Shown: positions 17,492 to 26,329 of the stretch, piece by piece
Position numbering within the stretch: the first letter of the stretch is position 1
Layout of the letters: the number at the start of each line of letters is the position of its first letter
Source of the DNA: Brachyspira sp. CAG:484
Lineage (GTDB): Bacteria > Cyanobacteriota > Vampirovibrionia > Gastranaerophilales > Gastranaerophilaceae
Direction of reading: 5' to 3'
NCBI GenBank assembly: GCA_000431315.1
Contig: HF989733.1
Location: 1 to 64,000, forward strand
Length of the DNA stretch: 64,000 nt
Position numbers and translations under genes: made by a program
The notes under the pieces: generated by a model
What the model was told of the DNA's origin: nothing
The model's input: the letters and a program-made list of their open reading frames with translations, nothing else
The model's database searches: none

Positions 17492-17701
17492 TATTATATC
17501 ATTGATTTTAGCCAAAATATTTTTATGTGACTTATCAATCATAGAAATAAACGGATAAATTTTATTTAACTCTGCTGATTTCTCAAGTGTGTTTTCACAG
17601 TAAACTTTTAAAATCTCAATGAAATTTTGTTCTTCAATAATATTATTCTGAGCTATGTACAACTCATCAAGAAGCTGCTGTTCGTTAAACATATTTTTCA
17701 T
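17480..17701 (-). CDS. small helical hypothetical protein (paralogue of 34448-34645)
   Basis: A 73-residue acidic helical protein. Its C-terminal 43 residues (IEILKVYCENTL to INDII) align without gaps to the C-terminal 43 residues of the ORF at 34448-34645. Ile-Leu, Tyr, Glu-x-Asn-x-Ile, Lys and Leu-x-Lys positions are shared. This similarity is the main reason to call both genes real. No known domain. It converges on prmC with a 12-base overlap. Confidence 0.55.
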   Translation of the reverse strand: MKNMFNEQQLLDELYIAQNNIIEEQNFIEILKVYCENTLEKSAELNKIYPFISMIDKSHKNILAKINDIISII

Positions 17702-17797
17702 ACCTTAAATCCAATAATTATATTATACACTAAAAATTTAAAAAACGGAAGTATCATTAATAAAAATTAATTAAAATTATTTTTATAGCGTCTTTAC

Positions 17798-17825
17798 TTG
17801 ATGTCGGGAATTTTTTACATATAAT
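17798..17825 (+). promoter_or_regulatory. lepA promoter, leaderless type
   Basis: TTGATG (17798-17803), a 16-base spacer and TATAAT (17820-17825). The lepA ATG at 17833 lies 7 bases beyond the -10 box, and there is no Shine-Dalgarno. Confidence 0.6.
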
Positions 17826-17832
17826 AAAAATT

Positions 17833-19635
17833 ATGAAATACAGAGAAAACGTAAGAAACTTTTGCATAATTGCCCACATTGACCATGGAAAATCAACACT
17901 GGCAGACAGATTGCTGGAATTTACCGGAACAGTAGCCCAGCGTGATATGCAGAACCAGATACTGGATTCTATGGATATTGAACGCGAACGCGGCATTACA
18001 ATCAAGCTGAACGCAGCAAGAATGAATTATAAAGCTAAAAACGGCAAAGAATATGTTCTTAATCTAATTGACACACCGGGACATGTTGATTTTTCTTACG
18101 AAGTTTCGCGCTCTCTTGCTGCCTGTGAAGGTGCGCTATTGATTGTGGATTCAACTCAGGGGGTAGAAGCACAAACATTAGCTAATGTTTACCTCGCAGC
18201 AGAACAAAATCTTGAAATTATTCCCGTTATTAACAAAATTGATCTTCCTTCAGCAGATGTTGAAAGAGTAAGAGAAGAAATTGAAGAAGTTCTGGGTATA
18301 GATGCCTCTCTTGCAATTCCTGTAAGTGCAAAGGCAGGTATCGGTATTGAAGAAGTTCTTGAAGCCGTTGTTGATTTAATTCCGCCTCCGGAAGATACCA
18401 GTGACAAACCTTTGAGGGCTCTCGTTTTTGACAGTGCCTATGACCAGTATCTTGGAACTCTTTGCTTCTTTAAAGTTATTGACGGCAAAATCAAGCTGGG
18501 TGATAAAGTTAAATTTATGGCTTCCGGAAAAGAATACGAAGTTGTTGAACTGGGTTACCAGACACCGTCCAGAGTTCAGGTAAATGAACTTGTATGCGGC
18601 GATGTAGGTTATTTTGCAGGTTCAATAAAAGAGCTGACAAGGTTTGTTGGTGATACACTCACAACCGTAGAAAATTCCGCAAAAGAACCTCTGCCAGGCT
18701 ATAAAGAAGCCCTGCCTATGGTTTTTTCAGGTATGTATCCTGTAGATAACGATGATTATGCAGACTTAAAAGAAGCTCTTGAAAAACTAAAATTAAACGA
18801 CAGCAGTATAACTTTTGAACCTGAAACTTCAAGTGCATTAGGGTTTGGTTTCAGATGCGGATTTTTGGGTATGCTGCATATGGAAATAGCGCAGGAAAGA
18901 CTTGAGAGGGAATATAACCTTGATCTTGTAACTACTGCACCATCTGTAGTGTATAAGGTTTACAAAACAAACGGCGAGGTTGTTGAGATTGACAACCCTG
19001 CTAACCTACCGCCGGCTCAGGTAAGAGATTACATTGAAGAACCTTATGTAAAAGTACAGATAATTACGCCGAACGATTATGTAGGAACATTGATGGATCT
19101 TGCTCAGACAAAACGCGGCATTTTCAAAAATATGTCATATATTGATAAAATACGTGCAAGTCTGGAATATGAAATACCGCTTAGTGAAGTTATTACAGAC
19201 TTTTATGACCAGCTGAAGTCGCGCTCAAAGGGTTATGCAAGTATGGATTATGAATTCTGCGACTATAAACGTTCAAAGCTTGTCAAGCTTGATATAATGC
19301 TTGCAGGCGAAATCGTTGATGCTCTTTCTGTAATCTGTCATGAAGATAACGCATTCTATATAGGGCAGAAGCTTACAACAAAATTAAAAGAAATAATTCC
19401 GCGCCAGTTGTTTGAAGTTCCTGTTCAGGCAGCAGTCGGCGGAAGAGTAATAGCAAGAACTAATATTAAAGCCATGAGGAAAAACGTTCTTGATAAATGT
19501 TACGGCGGAGATATTTCACGTAAACGCAAGCTTCTTGAAAAACAGAAAAAAGGGAAAAAGCGCATGAAATCAGTAGGACGTGTTGAAGTACCTCAGGAAG
19601 CATTTATGGCAGTTCTGAGCCTTGATGAAGAGTAA
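17833..19635 (+). CDS. lepA: elongation factor 4
   Basis: A 600-residue ribosome-bound translational GTPase that can back-translocate tRNAs. G1 AHIDHGKST (about 14-22), switch [11 protein letters not shown]4 NKID and G5 SAKAGIG are visible, followed by domains II, III and V. The LepA-specific C-terminal domain is present, with [28 protein letters not shown], and a closing [20 protein letters not shown] block. Length is normal. The -10 element abuts the start codon, so the message looks leaderless. Confidence 0.97.
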   Translation: MKYRENVRNFCIIAHIDHGKSTLADRLLEFTGTVAQRDMQNQILDSMDIERERGITIKLNAARMNYKAKNGKEYVLNLIDTPGHVDFSYEVSRSLAACEGALLIVDSTQGVEAQTLANVYLAAEQNLEIIPVINKIDLPSADVERVREEIEEVLGIDASLAIPVSAKAGIGIEEVLEAVVDLIPPPEDTSDKPLRALVFDSAYDQYLGTLCFFKVIDGKIKLGDKVKFMASGKEYEVVELGYQTPSRVQVNELVCGDVGYFAGSIKELTRFVGDTLTTVENSAKEPLPGYKEALPMVFSGMYPVDNDDYADLKEALEKLKLNDSSITFEPETSSALGFGFRCGFLGMLHMEIAQERLEREYNLDLVTTAPSVVYKVYKTNGEVVEIDNPANLPPAQVRDYIEEPYVKVQIITPNDYVGTLMDLAQTKRGIFKNMSYIDKIRASLEYEIPLSEVITDFYDQLKSRSKGYASMDYEFCDYKRSKLVKLDIMLAGEIVDALSVICHEDNAFYIGQKLTTKLKEIIPRQLFEVPVQAAVGGRVIARTNIKAMRKNVLDKCYGGDISRKRKLLEKQKKGKKRMKSVGRVEVPQEAFMAVLSLDEE

Positions 19636-19750
19636 ATCCCGAGCCGGACACCGGCAATACACACAGCTGTTAAATCTCATAAGAATAGCATCAAGCCTTA
19701 GAAAGAAATGACACTTACAAAGACAGCATCCCGAAACGCTATAAGGAATC

Positions 19751-20557
19751 TTATTCCATCAAAGCGACAGGAACTTTACCTTTCAAATCGCGGACGATTT
19801 TCATATCCAGCTCAGCATATATACCTGTTTCTTTTTCCTTCGCATTACAAATTACCTCTCCGTAAGGTCCTGTTATCATTGAATATCCTATACTATCCAA
19901 AAATGGGGCAGTTCTTCCTGTAAGATTTGATGTTACAAAATAAACAAGGTTTTCTGAAGCCCGGCAGATATTCATAGCTTCCCATGTTTTTGTAAAAATT
20001 TCTCTCTCCTTTGCCGGTGCAGAGGCAAGAAGGCTCCAGGCAGACGGTGATACTATAATTTCAGCACCCTTTTTAATTAATTCTCTGTAAAGCATAGGGA
20101 ATTTTATATCAAAACACACACTCACGCCGATTTTGGCAAAATCTAAATCAAGCACAAGAATATCACTGCCGGCATCTGTATAAGTTCCTTCATTTCCGCC
20201 GAAGAAGTTATAAAGATGAATTTTTCTGTATTTTCCTATAAGTTCTCCGCTTCTGTTAAGGACAAATGCAGTGTTGAATAACTTTTCACCATCACGTTCA
20301 CTCGCTGTCCCGCATACAATATTAGTATTATATTTTCTTGCAGTTTCTGAAAGGAATTTTACAACCTCACCGCCATTTACGTCCTCTGGTGAATTTATAA
20401 ATGCGTCATCACATATTCCTGTACTGAAAAATTCCGGAATAACAACTAAATCAAGTTTTTTATCACTGTATTCAGAAATTATTTCGTTAACTTTTTGCAG
20501 ATTAAATTGTTTGTCGCCTGACTTTGGTGTGAATTGAAGACTTAAAACTCCGGCCAT
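19751..20557 (-). CDS. nitrilase-superfamily carbon-nitrogen hydrolase
   Basis: A 268-residue amidase of the nitrilase superfamily. The catalytic triad is visible: Glu in VVIPEFFSTG (about 42), Lys in YRKIHLYN (about 115) and Cys in GVSVCFDIKFPMLYREL (about 150). It hydrolyses a small amide such as omega-amide or deaminated glutathione; substrate unknown. Length matches the family. It lies 46 bases downstream of an aldo/keto reductase on the same strand and may be cotranscribed with it. Confidence 0.9.
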   Translation of the reverse strand: MAGVLSLQFTPKSGDKQFNLQKVNEIISEYSDKKLDLVVIPEFFSTGICDDAFINSPEDVNGGEVVKFLSETARKYNTNIVCGTASERDGEKLFNTAFVLNRSGELIGKYRKIHLYNFFGGNEGTYTDAGSDILVLDLDFAKIGVSVCFDIKFPMLYRELIKKGAEIIVSPSAWSLLASAPAKEREIFTKTWEAMNICRASENLVYFVTSNLTGRTAPFLDSIGYSMITGPYGEVICNAKEKETGIYAELDMKIVRDLKGKVPVALME

Positions 20558-20603
20558 AAATATTCCTTTCTAAAAAATTAATGTGTGAACTGCAAGCTTC
20601 TGC

Positions 20604-21428
20604 CTAAAACGTGAAAGTATCAGGGTTTACATCGGGCATCATACGCTTATTTTCATTAAGGTTATTAATAAGCTTCATATCGTCACTGTTTAGCTCAAAA
20701 TCAAACACCTGAGAATTTTCGATAATTCTATCAGGATGGACTGATTTCGGAATAGTGATTAAGCCGCGCTGGATTTCCCATCTTATTACAATCTGTGAAA
20801 CAGTTTTGTCATATTTATCAGCAATAGCCTGCAAAGTATCATCAGAAAATATCTTACCCCTGGCAAGCGGTCCCCAGCATTCAGTTGCAATATCATGTTC
20901 GGAATTATAATCAACAAGCTCAACCTGAGAAAGATAAGGATGAAGTTCTATCTGGTTGCAAACCGGTATAATCTCTGCGGATTTTAATAATTCTTCCATA
21001 TGATGTTTATGGAAATTACTTACACCGATTGCTCTGATACAACCTTTTTTGTAATATTCTTCCATAATTTTCCAAGTTTCAACAAAAACATCTTTAACCG
21101 GCCAATGGATTAAAAGCATATCAATGTAATCCCCGCCGAGATTTTCAATACTCTGTTCAATAACTTCACGCTGATTATGCGCACGCATATCATCATTCCA
21201 GATTTTTGTTGTAACAAAAACTTCCTTACGCGGAATATTACTGTCTACAATACCTTGAAAAACATCTTGTTCATTGCCGTAAAACTTTGCAGTATCAATA
21301 TGTCTGTAACCGGTTTCTAAAGCAAATCTTACAGCATCTCTGGTAGCAGACGCCGATTCAAAAACACCAAGACCAAGTACAGGAATTTCAACACCATTAT
21401 TTAAAGTTTTGCTCATTGTGAATGCCAT
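20604..21428 (-). CDS. aldo/keto reductase
   Basis: A 274-residue NADPH-dependent TIM-barrel reductase of the 2,5-diketo-gluconate reductase branch. The catalytic tetrad is visible: Asp and Tyr in HIDTAKFYGNE (about 44-54), Lys in VTTKIWND and His in LLIHWPV. The cofactor end (IPKSVHPDRIIEN, about 228-240) is intact. An AAGGAG Shine-Dalgarno and TTGATT-N16-TATATT precede it. Substrate unknown. Confidence 0.93.
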   Translation of the reverse strand: MAFTMSKTLNNGVEIPVLGLGVFESASATRDAVRFALETGYRHIDTAKFYGNEQDVFQGIVDSNIPRKEVFVTTKIWNDDMRAHNQREVIEQSIENLGGDYIDMLLIHWPVKDVFVETWKIMEEYYKKGCIRAIGVSNFHKHHMEELLKSAEIIPVCNQIELHPYLSQVELVDYNSEHDIATECWGPLARGKIFSDDTLQAIADKYDKTVSQIVIRWEIQRGLITIPKSVHPDRIIENSQVFDFELNSDDMKLINNLNENKRMMPDVNPDTFTF

Positions 21429-21723
21429 TTTTTTCTCCTTATTTAAATATATCGTGAATTACCGAAAAATCAACAGACTATTAAAGAAGTTTATTGACGG
21501 TTTTTTACAAGTGAATATTATAAGTTTAACAACAAAAAATATAAAAACAATTAGTATATTTGAGAAGAGTTAGGATAATTGCCAAATACAAAAACTGCCA
21601 ATGCCAAATAAACCACAAAACTAAAATTGCTGTTCTATTAGTATGCAGTTTATCAAACTTATTTTTAATACGTTTCACTCTATAGCAAAAAAGGGCAAAA
21701 GCTGCCCTTTTGCATTTCTCATG
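21429..21723. other. intergenic region with a plus-strand promoter-like element and a terminator
   Basis: Holds the promoter of the aldo/keto reductase (minus). On the plus strand a TTGACG-N16-TATTAT pair (about 21493-21520) is seen, but no ORF follows it before the hairpin at 21687-21712. If real it would make a small RNA of about 190 bases. Weak evidence. Confidence 0.3.
21686..21715 (-). terminator. intrinsic terminator
   Basis: On the minus strand AAAGGGCA pairs with TGCCCTTT around a short loop and is followed by a T-run. It ends the repeat-protein gene that stops at 21724. Confidence 0.75.
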
Positions 21724-22404
21724 TTACAGTGACAGCGATGAGAACGTAAGCTTATCTCTGAATAAATTATCTATCAGCTTTTCCATTTTGGCTTTATCTA
21801 TTTCCCGGACAGGGTTAACATCATCATGCTGCTCGTCTTTCTTACTAACAGGGCGGGTTGTGAGATTTTTTGTTAACGGGTTATAGTAAAAAGTTGTCTT
21901 GATGGTACGGTCATCTTTTATTTCATAATTTGAGATTGAACTGATGGCGCTGGAATTTCTTTTATAATTTATACATCTGACAATCTGCTCTGTTTCAGCG
22001 TTGTATTCTTTTACCATGCTGATTGACCTGCCGTCTGTGCGGTATATCAAAACCCGTGATATATTACCGAACTCCTGATTATATTCATGGACCGATGTAA
22101 TCCGTTTATCATTTCTAATATCAAAATTGGTTGTCTTGATTTTTTTTCCTGTTATCGGGTCATATTCGTGCACAGATTTAAATAAAACAAAATTTGTAGA
22201 TTTAACCCTCTTACCTGTTTCCTGATCATATTCTTCAATGGATTTAACTTTTTTGTCGTCAAAATAATCGAAATAAGTTGTTCTGATGCGTTTTCCAGTA
22301 GCCTGATTAAATTCGTGAATACATTCAATCATTGAACTGCGTTTTCTATAGACCACCTCATCTTCATATTTTAAAGCGTTATTTTTTACAACTGCCAAAG
22401 TCAT
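21724..22404 (-). CDS. DUF2963-like tandem repeat protein
   Basis: A protein of 226 residues if started at the ATG at 22404, which has GGAGGG seven bases upstream; an upstream in-frame ATG at 22428 has none. It consists of about seven imperfect 22-26-residue repeats of the form YD.ETGKRVKSTNF...I.SV.EY (EYDQETGKRVKSTNF, EYDPITGKKIKTTNF, EYNQEFGNISRVLIY, EYNAETEQIVRCINY). Such repeats resemble DUF2963 of phytoplasmas and RHS/MORN-like beta repeats. No signal peptide. The last 30 residues are helical. Function unknown; a protein-binding beta-sheet ribbon is likely. Confidence 0.7.
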   Translation of the reverse strand: MTLAVVKNNALKYEDEVVYRKRSSMIECIHEFNQATGKRIRTTYFDYFDDKKVKSIEEYDQETGKRVKSTNFVLFKSVHEYDPITGKKIKTTNFDIRNDKRITSVHEYNQEFGNISRVLIYRTDGRSISMVKEYNAETEQIVRCINYKRNSSAISSISNYEIKDDRTIKTTFYYNPLTKNLTTRPVSKKDEQHDDVNPVREIDKAKMEKLIDNLFRDKLTFSSLSL

Positions 22405-22490
22405 AAGCACCCTCCAATTTAGCATCATATTTGTTTTGAAATATTATAACAGCGTAAAATAAGAAGGGTAATTACACAGTCGGGTACAGT

Positions 22491-22844
22491 TTAATCAGAA
22501 GATTTGTTTCTTTTCTCCATAAGCTTCAACAATTCCTTATAAGCAGACCCCCATTCAGCCATAGCATCAAGGATTAGAGCCATACTGTATCCTATATCCG
22601 ACAGGGTATATTCAACCCGCGGGGGAACTTCCGGAAAAACTTTTCTTTCAACAATACCAAAATCTTCCATTTCGCGCAGATTTGAGGTAAGAACTTTCTG
22701 AGTAATCTTACCAACAGCCTTTTTAAGTTCGCAAAAGCGTTTAGTACCGGTGAGAAGCTCCCTGAGGATAAGGAATTTCCACCTGGAATTAAGCATCATC
22801 AGAGAAGTTTCAACGGGACATTTCGGAAGGTCTTTAGCAAGCAT
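22491..22844 (-). CDS. HxlR-family transcriptional regulator
   Basis: A 117-residue winged-helix regulator. Family marks: CPVETSLMMLNSRWKFLILRELLTGTKRFCELKKAV (about 9-44), ITQKVLTSNLREMEDFGIVERKVF (recognition helix and wing) and VEYTLSDIGYSMALILDAMAEWG. HxlR proteins often sense oxidative or aldehyde stress through a Cys; Cys9 at the start of the domain is a candidate. Single gene; target unknown. Confidence 0.92.
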   Translation of the reverse strand: MLAKDLPKCPVETSLMMLNSRWKFLILRELLTGTKRFCELKKAVGKITQKVLTSNLREMEDFGIVERKVFPEVPPRVEYTLSDIGYSMALILDAMAEWGSAYKELLKLMEKRNKSSD

Positions 22845-22932
22845 AAAATCTCCTTTAGTATCTTTAAGAAACTATATAACCCAAAAATACTAATTAATAA
22901 TAACATATATTTTCCGGACAGGCAAGGTATAA

Positions 22933-23133
22933 TTATTCATCATCGACCTGCGGCTGAATGCGTTCCTTTAACGTAAATTCTTCAAATTTTTTTATAAATG
23001 CTATGTGTTCATCATAAAGAAAATTACAAACAGGTTCAAGACATAATGCCTGCCTCTGATTTTGACGGCAACAAACCATTGTATAAGAGATTACGCGAAT
23101 TAAGTTGTTAATCTTAAACATCCGATCATACAA
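22933..23133 (-). CDS. small hypothetical protein, Cys-containing helical
   Basis: A 62-66-residue protein; TTG at 23133 or ATG at 23121 (MFKINNLIRV) may start it, and neither has a good ribosome binding site. The core (KINNLIRVISY, then LCLEPVCNFLYDEHIAFIKKF) can be aligned with the small ORF at 24294-24488 (QINSLCIVAKNY, then LMIDLINEHAGHIISLL). That match supports it as coding. It is divergent from the XRE gene at 23192, and the 58-base gap carries that gene's promoter. Confidence 0.5.
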   Translation of the reverse strand: MYDRMFKINNLIRVISYTMVCCRQNQRQALCLEPVCNFLYDEHIAFIKKFEEFTLKERIQPQVDDE

Positions 23134-23156
23134 TTTTTCTAAAAATTTATATATAA

Positions 23157-23185
23157 TTGATTAAATTTTATCAAGTGTTTATAAT
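23157..23185 (+). promoter_or_regulatory. promoter of XRE gene, leaderless type
   Basis: TTGATT (23157-23162), a 17-base spacer and TATAAT (23180-23185). The ATG at 23192 is 6 bases further on; no Shine-Dalgarno. Confidence 0.65.
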
Positions 23186-23191
23186 AAAAAG

Positions 23192-23416
23192 ATGAATAAT
23201 TTAGAAAATTTAAAAAGTAATTTGAGCCTGAAACTTAAACTTGAGAGAACTAAAAGAGCACTCTCACAGGAAAAACTTGCGGCTTTAGCAAATATAAGTG
23301 TATTAACAGTGAGCGGAATTGAACGAAAACTAAATTATCCGTCAATTGAAACTCTGGCACAAATAGCTGATGCACTTGAGATTAAGCTGTGTGACCTGCT
23401 TAACTTTGATCAATAA
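23192..23416 (+). CDS. XRE-family regulator (74 aa)
   Basis: A single Cro/C1 helix-turn-helix: LKLKLERTKRALSQEKLAALANISVLTVSGIERKLNYPSIETLAQIADALEIKLCDLL. Nothing else is attached. The message looks leaderless. It stands in a cluster of three XRE genes and two small helical proteins (22.9-24.5 kb). Target unknown. Confidence 0.85.
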   Translation: MNNLENLKSNLSLKLKLERTKRALSQEKLAALANISVLTVSGIERKLNYPSIETLAQIADALEIKLCDLLNFDQ

Positions 23417-23464
23417 TATTTCCTTTTTTTACTTTTTTTAAAATACCGAATATAGTTCAAAAAT

Positions 23465-23625
23465 TTTAATCTTGTCAGAGAAATTGCTGCTCACGTTCCT
23501 TAAGAAACATTTTAGAGTGGCGTTTGAAAAGGCAGCTGAACGAAAACGTTGAACAAGCAGAGCATAAATTAGATTATTTTATTAAACCGGCGGGTTTTCA
23601 TCAGGAACATAACGAAATAAATCGT
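23465..23625. repeat. duplicated 3' flank, copy A
   Basis: About 160 bases that recur at 23843-24003. The best-kept part is GTTTGAAAAGGCAGCTG, ACGAAAACGTTGAACAA and GCATAAATTAGATTATTTTA. It spans the 3' end of the XRE gene at 23582 and about 115 bases of non-coding DNA beyond it. Either a recent tandem duplication or a conserved 3' RNA element. Confidence 0.65.
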
Positions 23626-23800
23626 TTAGAGTACAATCCAAAGCAAAACATAATTTATTAAGTGTTTCAAATTCAATGCCTTTAGTTTTGCACTTGCAAA
23701 TATTATTTAAGGTATGTCTGTCAATTCCGGTCATCCTTACAATATCACGTTTATCAAGACGTTTTATAGCCATATAAATTGCAACTCTGTTTTCAATCAT
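23582..23800 (-). CDS. XRE-family regulator (72 aa), duplicated
   Basis: A 72-residue Cro/C1-type protein (RVAIYMAIKRLDKRDIVRMTGIDRHTLNNICKCKTKGIEFETLNKLCFALDCTLNDLFRYVPDE). It is a paralogue of the gene at 23961-24179: both end in a shared YVPDE-x-PPV tail and share LNKLC-x-LDC. The gene and its 3' flank are duplicated about 378 bases apart. Target unknown. Confidence 0.8.
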   Translation of the reverse strand: MIENRVAIYMAIKRLDKRDIVRMTGIDRHTLNNICKCKTKGIEFETLNKLCFALDCTLNDLFRYVPDENPPV

Positions 23801-23842
23801 ATTATTTATAACATCCTTTTAGTTATTATACATTCCGAAACT

Positions 23843-24003
23843 CTTAATCTTGTTAGAGAAATTTCCGCTCATATTCCTTACGAAACCTTTTAGAAGGGCG
23901 TTTGAAAAGGCAGCTGCACGAAAACGTTGAACAAAGCGGAGCATAAATTAGATTATTTTATCAAACCGGCGGAGTTTCGTCAGGGACATAACGGAGCAGA
24001 TCT
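23843..24003. repeat. duplicated 3' flank, copy B
   Basis: Second copy of the sequence described at 23465-23625, covering the 3' end of the paralogous XRE gene and its downstream flank. Confidence 0.65.
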
Positions 24004-24179
24004 TTTGGCTCACAGTCCAGGTACCAGCATAATTTATTCAAAATCTTAAACTTTATACTTTGTGTTTTGTCTAAATATAAATTTTGTATTGTTTCATACT
24101 TAACATGCAGATTTTTTGCAACTTCTGCCACAGAAGTTTTTCTTTTACCTATCATTGTTGAAACTTCATTGATTATCAT
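23961..24179 (-). CDS. XRE-family regulator (72 aa), duplicated
   Basis: The open frame reaches 24260 through a TTG, but the ATG at 24179 (MIINEVSTMIGKRK) aligns with the start of the paralogue at 23582-23800, so it is preferred. That gives 72 residues. The HTH is TSVAEVAKNLHVKYETIQNLYLDKTQSIKFKILNKLCWYLDCEPKDLLRYVPDE. The recognition helix differs strongly from the paralogue (YETIQNLY against RHTLNNIC), so the two probably bind different sites. Confidence 0.75.
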   Translation of the reverse strand: MIINEVSTMIGKRKTSVAEVAKNLHVKYETIQNLYLDKTQSIKFKILNKLCWYLDCEPKDLLRYVPDETPPV

Positions 24180-24293
24180 AATAGCCAATTGTATAAAATT
24201 TTCCTGTTTTTGTTGACAAATTCCGTTTATTAAGATAATATTCCAGATAAATGGATGCAATTAGTAATATTGCTTAACCTATAAGGAAGTAAA

Positions 24294-24488
24294 ATGGAAG
24301 AAAAAGATTTTGCGGCACTCGGTGATGCGGCTTTGCAAATAAACAGCCTGTGCATCGTTGCCAAAAATTACACTGATACAAATTGTCAGGATGAAAAAAT
24401 GCTTCACATTGGTCTGATGATAGATTTGATTAACGAACACGCAGGACACATAATTTCGCTTCTGCGTGACAAAAATATTATTCCTTAA
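24294..24488 (+). CDS. small helical hypothetical protein (64 aa)
   Basis: A 64-residue acidic helical protein (FAALGDAALQINSLCIVAKNY, then a second long helix ending in HIISLLRDKNII). AAGGAAG lies at a good distance before the ATG. It can be aligned with the ORF at 22933-23133 and, more loosely, those at 17480-17701 and 34448-34645. No known domain. Confidence 0.65.
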   Translation: MEEKDFAALGDAALQINSLCIVAKNYTDTNCQDEKMLHIGLMIDLINEHAGHIISLLRDKNIIP

Positions 24489-24597
24489 TATACCAGTTAT
24501 TTTCAATTTACCCCGCCCCTGTTTTAAACATTGCCTCAAAAGATTTTTTGATTTTTAGCCGTTTGTAATCTATAATTAAATAAAAAAGGAAAATCAC

Positions 24598-25080
24598 ATG
24601 TACAGAATTGGAACCGGCTACGATATTCATAAATTAACTACAGGAAGAGATTTAATTATAGGCGGGGTTAAGATTACCCACGAAAAAGGACTTCTCGGAC
24701 ACTCAGATGCTGATGTCTTAATCCATGCAATTATTGATGCTATGCTCGGCGCCCTTGCACTTGCTGACATTGGAACTCTATTCCCCGATACAGATAAAAA
24801 ATATAAAGATGCTGACAGCACAGTGCTTTTAAAACATGTTTACGACAAAATAACAGAACTCGGCTGGCAGATAGAAAACCTTGACAGCAATATCATCGCC
24901 CAGCAGCCGAAAATGATGCCTTACATCCCAAAAATGAAAGAAATGCTTGCCTCTGTCCTAAAACTGGATTTAGACAGGATTTCTATTAAAGCAAAAACCA
25001 AAGAAAAAATGGATGCCGTAGGAAAAGAACTTGCTATTGAAGCAAATGCTGTTATTTTATTAAAAAAAGGTGAAAAATGA
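24598..25080 (+). CDS. ispF: 2-C-methyl-D-erythritol 2,4-cyclodiphosphate synthase
   Basis: A 160-residue MEP-pathway enzyme making 2-C-methyl-D-erythritol 2,4-cyclodiphosphate for isoprenoids. Marks: RIGTGYDIHKL (zinc ligands Asp8 and His10), GLLGHSDADVLIHAIIDAMLGA (zinc His about 42) and DIGTLFPDTD, then IKAKTKEKMDAVGKELAIEANAV. Full length. An AAGGA site precedes the ATG. It overlaps the AlkD-like gene by 4 bases (ATGA). Confidence 0.97.
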   Translation: MYRIGTGYDIHKLTTGRDLIIGGVKITHEKGLLGHSDADVLIHAIIDAMLGALALADIGTLFPDTDKKYKDADSTVLLKHVYDKITELGWQIENLDSNIIAQQPKMMPYIPKMKEMLASVLKLDLDRISIKAKTKEKMDAVGKELAIEANAVILLKKGEK

Positions 25081-25766
25081 CAGACATTAAAGAGTTTGTA
25101 AAAAAACGCCTGAAAGAAGAAGCTGACGAGAAATACAGGAAGTTTTCCTCTGCTCTAATTCCGAACATAAGTAATGTAGCAGGCATAAGACTGCCGGTTC
25201 TGCGCAAAATTGCTAAAGAAATTTATAAAAAAGATTACAAAAGCTATCTCCTGTGCAAAAACTTTGATTACATGGAAGAAACAATGCTTAAAGGTATGCT
25301 CATCGGGCTTTTGAAAGAGAAACCGGAAGCTTTGCTTAAGATAATCGCTGATTTTGTAGACGAAATTGACAACTGGTCTGTATGCGACTGTTTTTGCTGC
25401 GGGTTAAAATTTACAAAGGATAACAAAGACCTGGTATGGAATTTTATACAACCATACCTAAAATCAACCAAAGAATATGAAATACGCTTTGGCTGTGTAA
25501 TGCTTTTGAGTTACTTTATTGAAGAAAAATATATTGACAGAATTTTCCTTGCAATTGAGAAAATTCAAACTGATGACTATTACGCAAAAATGGCAATTGC
25601 CTGGCTAATATCAATATGTTTCATAAATCTTCCAGACAAGACAATGGATTTTCTGCATCAGACAAAAATCCAAAACTGGATTTATAACAAGGCTATTCAA
25701 AAAATTACAGAATCTTATCGAATTACAACCGGTACTAAACAGATTTTAAAAACAATGAAACGTTAA
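25077..25766 (+). CDS. AlkD-like DNA alkylation repair protein (HEAT-like glycosylase family)
   Basis: A 229-residue all-helical protein of the AlkD-like family: GIRLPVLRKIAKEIYKKD (about 40-57), the YMEETMLKGMLIGLLKE helix, IDNWSVCDCFCCGLKF, and EIRFGCVMLLSYFI followed by YYAKMAIAWLISICFI. Family members excise alkylated bases or only bind DNA. The short divergent relatives common in Firmicutes look like this one, so enzymatic activity is not certain. It is coupled to ispF, and its last bases overlap the stop of the convergent solo HTH gene. Confidence 0.85.
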   Translation: MTDIKEFVKKRLKEEADEKYRKFSSALIPNISNVAGIRLPVLRKIAKEIYKKDYKSYLLCKNFDYMEETMLKGMLIGLLKEKPEALLKIIADFVDEIDNWSVCDCFCCGLKFTKDNKDLVWNFIQPYLKSTKEYEIRFGCVMLLSYFIEEKYIDRIFLAIEKIQTDDYYAKMAIAWLISICFINLPDKTMDFLHQTKIQNWIYNKAIQKITESYRITTGTKQILKTMKR

Positions 25767-25930
25767 TCAATAATATTCATTCGTTCCAATTTACTGATAT
25801 GTGATTTTACTGTATGAACACTTATATTGAGTTTGTCTGCAATATCTTTTGCATCGCAATCGTGTCTAATCATTTCCATTATGATTTTTTCACTGTCATT
25901 CAATAAGTCCTCTTCAATGTCATTATTCAT
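25763..25930 (-). CDS. solo LuxR/GerE-type helix-turn-helix protein (55 aa)
   Basis: A 55-residue ORF. Almost the whole protein is a LuxR-type HTH: SEKIIMEMIRHDCDAKDIADKL, then NISVHTVKSHISKLERMNIID. There is no receiver or ligand domain. GGAGAG lies nine bases before the ATG at 25930; the ATG four bases earlier reads to TAA after three codons. It converges with the AlkD-like gene with a 4-base overlap. It may be a minimal regulator or an antagonist of larger LuxR proteins. Confidence 0.75.
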   Translation of the reverse strand: MNNDIEEDLLNDSEKIIMEMIRHDCDAKDIADKLNISVHTVKSHISKLERMNIID

Positions 25931-26040
25931 TCATACACTCTCCAAAATCATTGATATTAATATTGTAATAAAAAACTTTATTTGAACATATTAGACATAT
26001 GGCTATTTTTATTATTGTATAATTAATTAAGGGAGGTTAC

Positions 26041-26250
26041 ATGGCTAAAATTCAGATTACCGTAAACGGCAATGAAATTGAAATAGAAGAAAATTCAACT
26101 ATTGCTGACTTTATAAAAGAAAGAAACGTAACAGGAAAAATGTTTGCTGTTGAAAAAAATATGGAAATTATTAATAAAGACAGATACAGCACAGAATATA
26201 TAAAATCCGGAGATGTCATAGAAATCGTCGGCTTTTTCGGAGGAGGTTAA
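26041..26250 (+). CDS. ThiS/MoaD-like sulfur-carrier protein
   Basis: A 69-residue ubiquitin-fold protein: ITVNGNEIEIEENSTIADFI, the AVEKNMEIINKDRYSTEYIKSGDVIEIVGFFGGG end, and the C-terminal Gly-Gly that is adenylated and thiocarboxylated in ThiS. AAGGGAGG precedes the ATG. No thiazole genes are adjacent, but a ThiF/MoeB-like activating enzyme lies at 34722-35438. ThiS is the best guess; another sulfur-carrier role is possible. Confidence 0.85.
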   Translation: MAKIQITVNGNEIEIEENSTIADFIKERNVTGKMFAVEKNMEIINKDRYSTEYIKSGDVIEIVGFFGGG

Positions 26251-26329
26251 CATTACTTTACAATAAACCGATATTGCCTAAAGTTTTGTATTTTAAGTGC
26301 CGATAACTCTTTCAGGTGAAAATTAATAC

